Shown here: piece after piece, positions 26,062-34,314 of the stretch | How the letters are laid out: every line of letters starts with the position of its first letter | Numbering within the stretch: the first letter of the stretch is position 1 | Source: Streptomyces sp. CB01373 | GTDB taxonomy: Bacteria; Actinomycetota; Actinomycetes; Streptomycetales; Streptomycetaceae | NCBI RefSeq assembly: GCF_002803075.1 | Contig: NZ_NNBK01000001.1 | Coordinates: 310,001-374,000, forward strand | Reading direction: 5' to 3' | Length of the DNA: 64,000 nt | The notes under the pieces: generated by a model | The model's database searches: none | What the model was told of the DNA's origin: nothing | The model's input: only the letters and a program-made list of their open reading frames with translations | Translations under genes and position numbers: made by a program

Positions 26062-26607
26062 ATGCCGCACACCGCAGCCCGCTTTCTCGCCGAGGGGCCC
26101 CGCGTGGGCATCCGCCCCTTCACCCACGAGGACGGCCCCGAGTTCACCGCCCGCGTCCGGGAGAGCGAGGACCTGCACCGCCCGTGGCTCTTCCCGCCGG
26201 ACACGGTCGAGGCGTACGCCGGCTACGCCCGGCGGCTTCTCGAGGACCCGGCGAGGGCCGGCTTCCTGGTCTGCGAGAAGGACACCGGCGCCCTCGCCGG
26301 GTTCGTGAACATCAACAACATCGCGCACGGCGCCTTCCGGTGCGGCGCGCTCGGCTACGGCGCCTTCGCGCACGCCGCCGGGCGCGGACTGATGCGCGAG
26401 GGCCTCGACCTCGTCGTCGGGTACGCCTTCGGCCCGATGCGGCTGCACCGGCTGGAGATCAACGTGCAGCCGCTCAACACCGCCTCGATCGCGCTGGCCC
26501 GTGCCTGTGGCTTCCGCCTGGAGGGCTTCTCGCCGGACATGCTGTTCATCGACGGGGCCTGGCGCGACCACGAGCGGTGGGCGCTCACCGCCGAGATGCG
26601 CGCTTGA
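26062..26607 (+). CDS. GNAT-family N-acetyltransferase (RimJ/RimL-like)
   Basis: This 181-residue acetyl-CoA-dependent acyltransferase starts with the family strand-loop VGIRPFTHEDGPEFTARV. It has the acetyl-CoA loop region LGYGAFAHAAGRGLMREGL and the C-terminal RLEINVQPLNTASIALARACGF, which closely matches RimJ-type ribosomal-protein or small-molecule acetyltransferases. It is probably leaderless (-10 TAGGGT 6 nt upstream). It follows the peptidase operon by 107 nt. Its last 23 nt overlap the convergent DUF6204 gene. The substrate is unknown. Confidence 0.9.
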   Translation: MPHTAARFLAEGPRVGIRPFTHEDGPEFTARVRESEDLHRPWLFPPDTVEAYAGYARRLLEDPARAGFLVCEKDTGALAGFVNINNIAHGAFRCGALGYGAFAHAAGRGLMREGLDLVVGYAFGPMRLHRLEINVQPLNTASIALARACGFRLEGFSPDMLFIDGAWRDHERWALTAEMRA

Positions 26608-26932
26608 CGGTGACCTTCATGGTGTTCAGGTCCGTCACGGTCGACCGCAGGTCGCGAAAGCCGTATCCGAGGCCGCGCAGGGCGGTCTCCGCGCGGTCCT
26701 CGGCGATCGCGGCCGCCATCTCCTCGCCGTCGTCGGCGTCGCCGACCACGACGTAGCGCATCGAGAAGTGCTTCAGCGGGGACGGCTCGTACGACAGCGA
26801 GCCCTCCTCGGTGAACCGCATGCTGAGCATGCCGTGCTCGTCCGCCTCCGCGCGCAGCCGCTGCCGTGCCTCGTCGGTCAGTGCGTCCCAGGTGCCCCGG
26901 ACGATCACCCGGTAGGTGTGCTGCTCGCTCAT
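26585..26932 (-). CDS. Small conserved protein, DUF6204-like
   Basis: This 115-residue actinobacterial protein is of unknown function. It begins with a strand-rich segment (YRVIVRGTWDALTDEARQ) and has a second half with RYVVVGDADDGEEMAAAIAE, suggesting a compact alpha/beta fold. I match it to DUF6204 from memory. The ATG at 26932 is chosen over 26953 because CGGAGA lies 5 nt upstream. Its 3' end overlaps the GNAT gene tail by 23 nt on the other strand. Confidence 0.75.
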   Translation of the reverse strand: MSEQHTYRVIVRGTWDALTDEARQRLRAEADEHGMLSMRFTEEGSLSYEPSPLKHFSMRYVVVGDADDGEEMAAAIAEDRAETALRGLGYGFRDLRSTVTDLNTMKVTVKRASRR

Positions 26933-27038
26933 CGGATCTCCGTACTTCTCCATGTTCGGCCGTGGCCCACAGGGGCCGACCGGCCGACTCTACGGCGCCC
27001 GCGACGCGCTGCCCACGGAATATCGCCGCGCCGCCCGC

Positions 27039-27386
27039 TCAGCCCCGGCGGTCCATGTACTCGTACACCGTGCCGTCCGGGTGCAGGGCGATCAGGTTGC
27101 GGCCGACCGGGGTCGGTACCGGCCCGGCCACGATGCGCGCGCCGAGTCCGGTCAGCACGCGGTGGGCCTCGTCGACGTCCTCCACGGCTATCGTCGCCGC
27201 GACCTTGCGCAGCACCTCCAGCTGCGACTCGGGGCCGCTCATCAGCAGGAAGCAGCCGACCGCGGCGACCTGGACGCCGGCCTGTTCGAAGCGGAGGGCT
27301 TTGGCGCCCGCGAGGCCTTCGTAGAAGGGGACGGCGGTGTCCAGATCGTTGACGCAGACGCGCAGGCTGGTTCCCAGAATCTCCAT
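27039..27386 (-). CDS. VOC-family (glyoxalase/bleomycin-resistance-like) protein
   Basis: This 115-residue protein consists of two beta-alpha-beta-beta-beta modules (LRVCVNDLDTAVPFYEGLAG and AATIAVEDVDEAHRVLTGLGA) ending in LIALHPDGTVYEYMDRR, a usual vicinal-oxygen-chelate ending with Glu as a metal ligand. Family roles include lyases, dioxygenases and drug binding; the substrate is unknown. The ATG at 27386 has TACGCT 7 nt upstream (leaderless) and no Shine-Dalgarno. It is divergent from the holin-like gene. Confidence 0.85.
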   Translation of the reverse strand: MEILGTSLRVCVNDLDTAVPFYEGLAGAKALRFEQAGVQVAAVGCFLLMSGPESQLEVLRKVAATIAVEDVDEAHRVLTGLGARIVAGPVPTPVGRNLIALHPDGTVYEYMDRRG

Positions 27387-27477
27387 GCGTACGAGCGTAG
27401 TTGGGGGTGGCCCGGCAGGTGATCCTTTCACCGGATCGCCCGCGGGACCCACCTGCTCCGCCACATCCCCGGGCGGT

Positions 27478-27506
27478 GTTATGCGTACGCGTGTGCGGGT
27501 ACCCGC
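27478..27506 (+). promoter_or_regulatory. Possible SigB-type promoter of the holin-like gene
   Basis: GTTA (27478-27481), 15 nt, GGGTAC (27497-27502) resembles the S. coelicolor SigB-type consensus GNNT-N14-16-GGGTA(C/T), with one -35 mismatch. GGGTAC is part of a 12-bp palindrome GCGGGTACCCGC (27495-27506) that ends 5 nt before the ATG. Confidence 0.35.
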
Positions 27507-27511
27507 GCTCC

Positions 27512-28051
27512 ATGAAGGGCTTGGATCACTTGGAGCACTTGGACAAGCAACTGGTCGACGAACTGGCGCAGGTGGCGCGCGAGACGGTGCGCGACGAACT
27601 GCGCGAGCAGACGCGCAGGCAGCGTCGCACCGCGACGCTGTACGCCGCGTCCGGCGCCGTCGCCCTGTACGCGGGCGCGGCTCTCGCGCTCGCCGTGGGG
27701 CTGGCCCTCGCGATCGGTCTGCCCGGCTGGGCCGCCGCGCTGATCACCGCGGCGATCCTGGGCGCTGCGGCCTACGCGCTGCGCGAGGCCGCCCGCCCGT
27801 CGGCGTCGCACCCCGCACCGGGTCCCGGCACGGACTTCGCGTCCGGCCCCGACACGGGCGCCCAGCGGACGGGCGGCACCGGCGCAGCGAAGGGCGCGGC
27901 CGGCCGGGCAACGGGCGCGGCCGGTGGGGCGGCGGGTGCGGCATACCCGCCCACACCGCCGGTGCCGCCGGTCCCGCCCGCGCCTCCGGCCGGGACGACC
28001 CGTCCGGACCACCCCGGCGAGACCGACCCGGGACCGCAGCACCGGGCCTGA
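27512..28051 (+). CDS. Phage-holin-family (superfamily III-like) membrane protein
   Basis: This 179-residue membrane protein begins with a charged amphipathic helix (about residues 5-40; LDKQLVDELAQVARETVRDELREQ), followed by two transmembrane helices in a hairpin (about 44-92; ASGAVALYAGAALALAVGLA and GWAAALITAAILGAAAYAL). The last about 80 residues are disordered, Ala/Gly/Pro-rich. Housekeeping streptomycete proteins of this type are annotated as holins but are not prophage genes. The stop codon region is the first copy of a long direct repeat that continues through the next 640 bases. Confidence 0.75.
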   Translation: MKGLDHLEHLDKQLVDELAQVARETVRDELREQTRRQRRTATLYAASGAVALYAGAALALAVGLALAIGLPGWAAALITAAILGAAAYALREAARPSASHPAPGPGTDFASGPDTGAQRTGGTGAAKGAAGRATGAAGGAAGAAYPPTPPVPPVPPAPPAGTTRPDHPGETDPGPQHRA

Positions 28052-28690
28052 ACCCCGTCCCGTTCCCCGTGGGCGGAGCCCGGGACACATGTCACCGGGC
28101 GCCCGCCCGCGAGGCCGGCCCGGGTTCGCGGGGCGGTGCCCTGCGGGCGGCCGGCCGGCCGGGACCGCCGGCCGTGCGGGTTCTGCGCCCGCACGGCCGC
28201 CGTCGGCCTCCGGCGCGGGTCACGCCCACGGGCGGTCGCCGGGCCGGAGCGTGGCGCGGTGAGGCACTGCTCGCGCTTCAGGGCCGGCGTGCAACAGGCC
28301 GCGGTCCGCCCCGGGGCCTCAGTACCGGGCCGAAAACCCGCTCGCGGCGTTCCCGTGGCCGGAGCCCGGATGAATGTCACCGGGCGCCCGCTCGCGAGGC
28401 AGCTCGGGTTCGGGGGCGTGCTCTGCGGGCGGACGGCCGCCGTCGGCCTCCGGCGCGGGTCACGTCCACGGGCGGTCGCCGGGCCGGGGCGTGGCGCAGT
28501 GAGGCACTGCTCGCGCTTCAGGGCCGGCGTGCACCAGGCGGCGGTCCGATCCGGGGCCTCAGCATCGGGCCTGACAACCCTCGCCTTCCCGTGGGCAGAG
28601 CCCGGGAACGTGTCACCGGGCGCCCGCTCGCGAGGTCGGGCAGGGTTCGCGGGGCGCGGTCTGGAGGCGGACGGTTGGGCCGGACACGGC
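28037..28690. repeat. Three-copy array of 236-285-bp direct repeats, non-coding
   Basis: The 900-nt gap 28052-28951 has no convincing gene. TGTCACCGGGCGCCCGC recurs at 28090, 28375 and 28611 (third position from the end varies C/T), spaced 285 and 236 bp. Around it, copies 1 and 2 share an about 145-bp block (28190-28335 and 28430-28575). Each unit starts with a version of AGCACCGGGCCTGA; the first of these is the end of the holin-like gene including its stop. The third copy is partial. Every unit keeps the palindrome CGGGCGCCCG. Predicted reading frames here are low-complexity and not gene-like. Bases 28690-28951 show nothing recognisable. Confidence 0.8.
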
Positions 28691-28951
28691 TCGGATCGCC
28701 TTGGGGCAGCGCGTCGGCTTTGTGGGCTTTGCGCCCGGCGGCGACCTGTCGTGTTGGCCTGCGGGCGGTGCGCCGGACGACTGACGCCTGTCCCACCGTG
28801 ATCTTGGTCGGTGGGGGCCGTCCGCGTTCAGCCGTAGGCACCGGGGCAGCGGGAGCGTGTCTGCGGCCCCCCGACGCGGAAGTTTGGGGGTTTCGGGCAG
28901 GGGGACGCGGAAGGTCCCGTACCAGGTATGCGACCGCGCCGGAGGCGAACC

Positions 28952-30421
28952 GTGAGTCGACCCCGCATCGTGATCGTCGGTGCCGGCTTCGCCGGCTACC
29001 GCACGGCCCGGAACCTGTCGAGGATGTCCCGGGGCAAGGCCGACATCACCCTGCTGAACCCGACCGACTACTTCCTGTACCTGCCCCTGCTGCCCCAGGT
29101 CGCCGTGGGCCTGCTCGAGCCGCGCCGGACCGCCGTCTCACTCGCCGGCTCGCTGCGCCACGTACGGCTGGTCCTCGGCGAGGCCGACGGCATCGACCTG
29201 GACGCGCGCACCGTGCACTACACCGACCCCGAGGGCGACGAGGGCGCACTGGCCTACGACCGGCTGGTGCTCGCCGTCGGCAGCGTCAACAAGCTGCTGC
29301 CGATCCCCGGCGTCGCCGAGCACGCGCACGGCTTCCGCGGTCTGCCCGAGGCCCTGTACCTGCGGGACCACATGACCCGCCAGATCGAACTGGCGAGCAG
29401 TGAGGACGACCCCGAGGCCTGCGAGGCCCGCTGCACCTTCGTCGTCGTGGGCGCCGGCTACACCGGCACCGAGGTCGCCGCGCACGGCAGGATGTACACC
29501 GACTCGCTGGTGCGCCGGCATCCGCCCCGGCGGGACATCCGGCCGCGCTGGCTGCTGCTGGACGTCGCGCCCCGTGTACTGCCCGAGCTGGACGAACGGC
29601 TCTCGGCCACCGCCGACCGCGTGTTGCGGCGGCGCGGCGTCGAGGTGCGCATGGGCACCTCCGTGAAGGAGGCCACGCACGAGGGCGTGCTGCTGACGGA
29701 CGGCGAGTTCGTCCGCAGCCGCACGCTCGTGTGGTGCGTCGGCGTACGGCCCGACCCGCTCGTGGAGAACACCGGGCAGCCGCTGGAGAGGGGGCGGCTC
29801 GTCGTCGACCCCTTCCTCCAGGTGCCGGGGCGGCCGGAGGTGTTCGCGTGCGGGGACGCCGCCGCCGTGCCCGACCTGGACAACCCCGGCCGGCACACCC
29901 CGATGACCGCCCAGCACGCCTGGCGGCAGGGCAGGACCGCCGCGGTCAACGTCGCCGCCTCCCTCGGCGTCGGCGAGGCCCGCCCCTATCGCCACCGCGA
30001 CCTGGGCTTCGTCGTGGACCTGGGCGGTGTGCAGGCCGCCGCGGACCCGCTCGGCGTTCCGCTGTCCGGGCCGGTGGCCGGCGCTGTCACCCGCGGCTAC
30101 CACCTCGCGGCGATGCCCGGGAACCGGGTCCGGGTGGCCGCGGACTGGCTGCTGGACGCCGTACTGCCGCGCCAGTCCGTCCAGTTGGGCCTCGTACGGT
30201 CCTGGTCCGTGCCCCTGGACACGGCCTCCCCGGAGCTGGCGCGCGTGCCGGGCGGCCCCGAGCAGCGGGCGAGGCCGCCGGCCGCGTCCGCTCCCGCGTC
30301 CGCGCGGAGCAGCCCGGCCGGTGGGCCCGCGAGCGGCGCTCCCGGCGACGGGACCACCGGGAGCCACCTCGCCCCCGGCCCGGTCAAGCGAGACGACATA
30401 CCTGCGGAAGGAGACTCATGA
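28952..30421 (+). CDS. NDH-2-like NAD(P)/FAD-dependent oxidoreductase
   Basis: This 489-residue flavoprotein resembles type II NADH dehydrogenase, which passes electrons from NADH to quinone without proton pumping. The FAD Rossmann motif IVGAGFAGYRTARNL is at the N-terminus, the NAD motif VVVGAGYTGTEVAAH near residue 170, and the second FAD contact EVFACGDAAAVPD near 300; TPMTAQHAWRQG follows. The C-terminal about 60 residues are disordered. GTG at 28952 has GGAGG 7 nt upstream, so the ATG at 28928 is unlikely. The stop overlaps the transketolase start (ATGA). This unit leads into the gas vesicle genes. Confidence 0.88.
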   Translation: MSRPRIVIVGAGFAGYRTARNLSRMSRGKADITLLNPTDYFLYLPLLPQVAVGLLEPRRTAVSLAGSLRHVRLVLGEADGIDLDARTVHYTDPEGDEGALAYDRLVLAVGSVNKLLPIPGVAEHAHGFRGLPEALYLRDHMTRQIELASSEDDPEACEARCTFVVVGAGYTGTEVAAHGRMYTDSLVRRHPPRRDIRPRWLLLDVAPRVLPELDERLSATADRVLRRRGVEVRMGTSVKEATHEGVLLTDGEFVRSRTLVWCVGVRPDPLVENTGQPLERGRLVVDPFLQVPGRPEVFACGDAAAVPDLDNPGRHTPMTAQHAWRQGRTAAVNVAASLGVGEARPYRHRDLGFVVDLGGVQAAADPLGVPLSGPVAGAVTRGYHLAAMPGNRVRVAADWLLDAVLPRQSVQLGLVRSWSVPLDTASPELARVPGGPEQRARPPAASAPASARSSPAGGPASGAPGDGTTGSHLAPGPVKRDDIPAEGDS

Positions 30422-32265
30422 ACACCGACGAACTCGTCGAACTCGGCCAGCAGCTGCGCGTCGACAGCGTGCGTGCCGCCGCCGCGGCGGGCTCCGGGCA
30501 CCCCACGTCCTCCATGTCCGCCGCCGACATCATGGCGGTCCTGCTGGCGAACCATCTCCGCTACGACTTCGACCGGCCCGAGCACCCCGGCAACGACCGC
30601 TTCGTCCTGTCCAAGGGACACGCCTCCCCGCTGCTGTACTCCGCCTACAAGGCGGCGGGCGCCATCGACGACGAGGAACTGCTCACCTTCCGCAAGCTGG
30701 GCAGCCGCCTGGAGGGGCACCCCACCCCGCAACGGCTGCCGTGGGTGGAGACCGCCACCGGATCCCTCGGCCAGGGCCTGCCCATCGGCGTCGGGATCGC
30801 GCTCAGCGGCAAGCGCCTCGACCACGCCGACTACCGCGTGTGGGTGCTGTGCGGGGACAGCGAGCTGGCCGAGGGCTCCATCTGGGAGGCCGCCGAACAC
30901 GCCGGGTACGAGCACCTGGACAACCTGACCGTGATCCTCGACGTCAACCGGCTCGGCCAGCGCGGCCCCACCCGGCACGGACACGACCTGGACGCCTACG
31001 CCCGCCGCTTCCGCGCCTTCGACTGGCACACGATCGAGATCGAGGGCCACGACGTGGACGCCGTCGACCGTGCCCTCGGCGAGGCCGTCTCCACGAAGGG
31101 GCAGCCCACCGCGATCATCGCCCGCACCCTCAAGGGCAGGGGCGTCAGGGACGCCGAGGACCGCGAGGGCCTGCACGGCAAGCCGCTGAAGGACCCCGAC
31201 GAGGCGATCGAGGAGCTCGGCGGCGTCCGGGACATCCGCGTCCGCGTGCACGAGCCCGGCTCGGTTCGTTCGCTGCACGCCGTGGGCGACGGCAACCTCG
31301 AACTGCCCCGCTGGGGCAAGGGCGAGGAGGTCGCCACCCGCGACGCCTACGGGCAGGCGCTCGCCGCGCTCGGCACCGCTCGCGGCGACGTCGTGGCCCT
31401 CGACGGCGAGGTAGGCGACTCCACCCGCACGGAGTTCTTCGCCAAGGAACACCCCGAGCGCTATTTCGAGTGCTACATCGCCGAACAGCAGATGGTCGCC
31501 GCCGCCGTCGGGATGGCCCGGCGCGGCTGGGTGCCGTACGCCTCGACGTTCGCGGCGTTCCTGACCCGCGCGCACGACTTCGTGCGGATGGCCGCCGTCA
31601 GCGGCTCGGGCATCAACCTCAACGGCTCCCACGCGGGTACGGCGATCGGCCAGGACGGGCCAAGCCAGATGGGTCTTGAGGACCTGGCGATGATGCGCGC
31701 CGTCCACGGCTCGACCGTGCTCTACCCGTGCGACGCCAACCAGACCGCCGAGCTCGTCGCGCGGATGGCCGACCTCGACGGCGTCGGCTATCTGCGCACC
31801 TCGCGCGGGGCCGGCCCGGTGCTCTACGGGCCCGAGGAGGAGTTCCCGGTGGGCGGCAGCAAGGTGCTGCGCTCCTCCGCGCGGGACCGGCTGACCGTCG
31901 TCGCCGCGGGCGTCACCCTGCACGAGGCGCTCGCCGCCGCGGACACCCTCGGCCGGGACGGCACCGCGGTCCGGGTGATCGACCTGTACTCCGTCAAGCC
32001 GGTCGACCAGGAGACGCTCCGGAAGGCCGCCGAGGACACCGGCTGCCTGCTCACCGTGGAGGACCACCACCCGGAGGGCGGCATCGGCGACGCCGTGCTC
32101 GACGCCTTCACCGACGGACGCCCGGTGCCGCGCCTGGTGCGGCTCGCCGTCCGGGACATGCCGGGCTCGGCCTCGCCCGCCGAGCAGCTGCACGCCGCGG
32201 GCATCGACGCCGAGTCGATCGCGGCCGCCGCGCGGCTGCTCGTGGAGGAGGCGGTCCTGCGATGA
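30418..32265 (+). CDS. tkt: Transketolase
   Basis: This 615-residue thiamine-diphosphate enzyme moves two-carbon ketol units between sugar phosphates. The ThDP motif is GDSELAEGSIWEAAEHAGY...LDVN, near residues 145-185. N-terminal SGHPTSSMSAADI and KGHASPLLY are active-site loops, and the pyrimidine domain begins near 320 with ALDGEVGDSTRTEFF. Its length is that of the shorter transketolases (about 620) rather than the about 690-residue bacterial type, so it is probably a second copy. It is translationally coupled to the flavoprotein and 136 nt upstream of gvpO. How it serves gas vesicles, if at all, is not known. Confidence 0.92.
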   Translation: MNTDELVELGQQLRVDSVRAAAAAGSGHPTSSMSAADIMAVLLANHLRYDFDRPEHPGNDRFVLSKGHASPLLYSAYKAAGAIDDEELLTFRKLGSRLEGHPTPQRLPWVETATGSLGQGLPIGVGIALSGKRLDHADYRVWVLCGDSELAEGSIWEAAEHAGYEHLDNLTVILDVNRLGQRGPTRHGHDLDAYARRFRAFDWHTIEIEGHDVDAVDRALGEAVSTKGQPTAIIARTLKGRGVRDAEDREGLHGKPLKDPDEAIEELGGVRDIRVRVHEPGSVRSLHAVGDGNLELPRWGKGEEVATRDAYGQALAALGTARGDVVALDGEVGDSTRTEFFAKEHPERYFECYIAEQQMVAAAVGMARRGWVPYASTFAAFLTRAHDFVRMAAVSGSGINLNGSHAGTAIGQDGPSQMGLEDLAMMRAVHGSTVLYPCDANQTAELVARMADLDGVGYLRTSRGAGPVLYGPEEEFPVGGSKVLRSSARDRLTVVAAGVTLHEALAAADTLGRDGTAVRVIDLYSVKPVDQETLRKAAEDTGCLLTVEDHHPEGGIGDAVLDAFTDGRPVPRLVRLAVRDMPGSASPAEQLHAAGIDAESIAAAARLLVEEAVLR

Positions 32266-32401
32266 GTGACGGGAGTGACGGGCCGCACACGGTGCGCACC
32301 GGCCGCGGTTCCCGGGGATCCCGCCCTGTGTGTGAGGGACGTCCGCGCTCGCGCAGGTTTGGCCGTGGAGGTTGCGGCCACCCGAAGGAGAAGAGGTGGC
32401 C

Positions 32402-32728
32402 ATGGTGAAGAAGGACAATACCGCGGAGTCGCAGGGCTCGGGAGAGCCGGTGTCCCGGCCGCGGCCGATGGAGGTGCTGCGTGAGGCGCGGGCCCAGTTC
32501 GCCGAGCTGACGGGTCTGACCCCCGAGTCGGTGACGACCTTCGAGCAGACGGAGGACGGCTGGTCGCTGGAGATCGAGGTCCTGGAACTGGCCCGGGTGC
32601 CGGACACCATGAGCCTCATGGCGAGCTACGAGGTCGAACTCGACCCGCAGGGGCAGCTCACCGGCTACCGGCGGCTGCACCGCTACGAACGCGGACGAGC
32701 CGACGCCCGCCGCTCCGGCGGCCGCTGA
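32402..32728 (+). CDS. gvpO: Gas vesicle protein GvpO
   Basis: This 108-residue protein starts with a disordered charged segment and then has the GvpO domain (REARAQFAELTGLTPESVTTFEQ; WSLEIEVLELARVPDTMSLMASYEVELD). GvpO is required for gas vesicle formation in haloarchaea and is conserved in actinobacterial clusters; its exact role is unclear. AAGGAGAAGAGG precedes the ATG. It heads the cluster gvpO-A-F-G-Y-Z-J-L-S-K, the order I recall for S. coelicolor. Confidence 0.92.
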   Translation: MVKKDNTAESQGSGEPVSRPRPMEVLREARAQFAELTGLTPESVTTFEQTEDGWSLEIEVLELARVPDTMSLMASYEVELDPQGQLTGYRRLHRYERGRADARRSGGR

Positions 32729-32768
32729 GGCCGGACCGGCCCGCGACCGGGACCGCGCACTGACGCCC

Positions 32769-32813
32769 AGAACAGCGCCCCACGGAACAGAGCCCCACAG
32801 AACAGACCCTCAT
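32769..32813 (+). repeat. Three 15-bp direct repeats in the gvpO-gvpA gap
   Basis: AGAACAGCGCCCCAC, GGAACAGAGCCCCAC and AGAACAGACCCTCAT follow one another without gaps, 31 nt before the gvpA start and ahead of its GGAG ribosome site. Exact phasing in otherwise GC-rich DNA suggests a regulator-binding array or a leader element. Confidence 0.6.
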
Positions 32814-32844
32814 ACGCAGACAACAGACGAGGAGTGCGGTTGGC

Positions 32845-33276
32845 ATGACCGTTGTCCCGGCACAGACATCCGGCGGCGGAGGCGGCAGCAGCGGCCTGTA
32901 CGACGTCCTGGAACTCGTTCTCGACAGGGGACTGGTGATCGACGCGTTCGTGCGGGTCTCGCTGGTCGGGATCGAGATCCTGAAGATCGACGTGCGGGTC
33001 GTCGTCGCGAGCGTCGACACCTACCTCCGCTTCGCCGAGGCCTGCAACCGGCTCGACCTGGAAGCGGGCCCCCGCAAGTCTCCGGGCCTGCCCGATCTGG
33101 TGGGCGAGGTCACCGAGTCCGGCGCGCGCGGCAAGGCGAAGGGGGCGTTGTCGGGGGCGGCGCAGACCGTTTCCGACGCCTTCCAGCAGGCCCGTGACGA
33201 GCGCTCGGGTGAGGGCGAGGGGCGGCCGCGGGCGCGCAAGGCGGCGCCGGCCCGTCGGAAGGAGGAGCAGGAGTGA
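32845..33276 (+). CDS. gvpA: Gas vesicle structural protein GvpA with C-terminal extension
   Basis: GvpA forms the ribbed shell of the gas vesicle. The conserved core (about residues 16-75) reads LYDVLELVLDRGLVIDAFV, then VSLVGIEILKIDVRVVVASVDTYL. That is the helix-strand-strand-helix unit with an amphipathic hairpin. Unlike cyanobacterial GvpA (about 70 residues) it has an about 65-residue charged tail rich in Lys, Arg and Glu (KAAPARRKEEQE at the end). The tail makes it resemble GvpJ/GvpM-type minor proteins. It overlaps gvpF by GTGA. Confidence 0.92.
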   Translation: MTVVPAQTSGGGGGSSGLYDVLELVLDRGLVIDAFVRVSLVGIEILKIDVRVVVASVDTYLRFAEACNRLDLEAGPRKSPGLPDLVGEVTESGARGKAKGALSGAAQTVSDAFQQARDERSGEGEGRPRARKAAPARRKEEQE

Positions 33277-34046
33277 GCACGTATGTGTACGGGATCACGG
33301 CCGCCTCGGACATGTCGTCGCTGCCCGAGGAGTTGGGCGGGGTTGGCGAGCCGGCGCTGCCGGTGCGGGTGCTGACGGCGAGTGGGCTGGCCGCGGTGGT
33401 CAGTGACGCGCCGGAGGGGTTGCGGCCCAAACGGCGCGACCTGCTCGCGCATCAGGCGGTGCTCAGTGAGATGGGGGCGGGCGGGTGTGTGCTGCCGATG
33501 CGGTTCGGCAGTGTCGCTCCGGACGACGAGGCGGTCACGGGTGTGCTCGCCGAGCGTGCCGAGCACTACCGCGAGCGGCTGGAGGCGTTGGAGGGCAGGG
33601 TCGAGTACAACGTCAAGGGCAGTCATGTCGAGGACGCGGTGCTGCACCGGGTGATGGCCGAGAACCCGGAGCTCCGAGGCATGGCGGAGGCCAACCGGCG
33701 TGCGGGTGGCGGTAGTTACGAGGACAAGATCCGCCTCGGTGAGATGGTCGCTGCGGCCGTGCAGGCCCGTGAGGCGGAGGACGCCCGCGAGGTGGTGCAC
33801 GCTCTGGAGCCGCACGCCGCCGCGGTCAGCGACGGCCCGCCGTCCACCGGCTGGCTGGTCAACACGTCGTTCCTGGTGGACCGGGAGGCGGCGGAGGAGT
33901 TCGTGACCGCCGTCGAACGGGCCCGCAAGGACCTGCCCCACCTCGATCTGCGCGTCAACGGGCCACTGCCGCCGTACAGCTTCGTCGAGCCCGGCCCCGC
34001 CGAGCCCGCGAGCACCACGGCGGGGGCCGACGCGGGAGCGGAGTGA
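33273..34046 (+). CDS. gvpF: Gas vesicle accessory protein GvpF
   Basis: This 257-residue protein is of the GvpF/GvpL family, two ferredoxin-like alpha/beta domains that bind GvpA during assembly. Diagnostic segments are YVYGITAAS, VLPMRFGSVAPDD, ALEGRVEYNVKG and WLVNTSFLVDREAAEEF. The tail is Ala/Pro-rich. The GTG start overlaps the gvpA stop. A paralogue, gvpL, is at 36.7 kb. Confidence 0.93.
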   Translation: MSTYVYGITAASDMSSLPEELGGVGEPALPVRVLTASGLAAVVSDAPEGLRPKRRDLLAHQAVLSEMGAGGCVLPMRFGSVAPDDEAVTGVLAERAEHYRERLEALEGRVEYNVKGSHVEDAVLHRVMAENPELRGMAEANRRAGGGSYEDKIRLGEMVAAAVQAREAEDAREVVHALEPHAAAVSDGPPSTGWLVNTSFLVDREAAEEFVTAVERARKDLPHLDLRVNGPLPPYSFVEPGPAEPASTTAGADAGAE

Positions 34047-34050
34047 CGCC

Positions 34051-34314
34051 ATGGGACTCATCTCCGAGGTGCTGCTGCTGCCGTTCGCACCGGCGCGCGC
34101 AAGCGGCTGGGCGATCAGGCAGGTCATGCGCGAAGCCGAGCGCATCTACTACGACCCGGCCACAGTACGGGCCGAACTGGCGCGGTTGGAAGAGCAGTTG
34201 GAGGCGAGCGAGATAACCGAGGAGGAATACGACCGCCGGGAGGACGAGCTCCTGGACCGGCTGGAGACCGGCATGCGCGGGGGCCCGGGGACAGGCGAGG
34301 GGACGGCACGATGA
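34051..34314 (+). CDS. gvpG: Gas vesicle protein GvpG
   Basis: This 87-residue mainly alpha-helical protein starts with the GvpG signature GLISEVLLLPFAPARA, followed by an amphipathic helix (VRAELARLEEQLEASEITEEEYDRRE) likely to form a coiled coil. GvpG is a minor assembly factor that interacts with GvpF/GvpL. It lies 4 nt after gvpF and overlaps gvpY by ATGA. Confidence 0.92.
   Translation: MGLISEVLLLPFAPARASGWAIRQVMREAERIYYDPATVRAELARLEEQLEASEITEEEYDRREDELLDRLETGMRGGPGTGEGTAR

Noticed and set aside
27512..28051. Holin-like gene as evidence of a prophage
   Set aside because: No terminase, capsid, tail, endolysin or integrase gene is nearby; such holin-family proteins are ordinary chromosomal genes in Streptomyces.
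28136..28801. Long open frame across the repeat array after the holin-like gene
   Set aside because: The translation is Arg/Gly/Ala low complexity, duplicates itself with the DNA repeats, lacks a ribosome site and has no codon-position bias; it is a by-product of GC-rich repeats.
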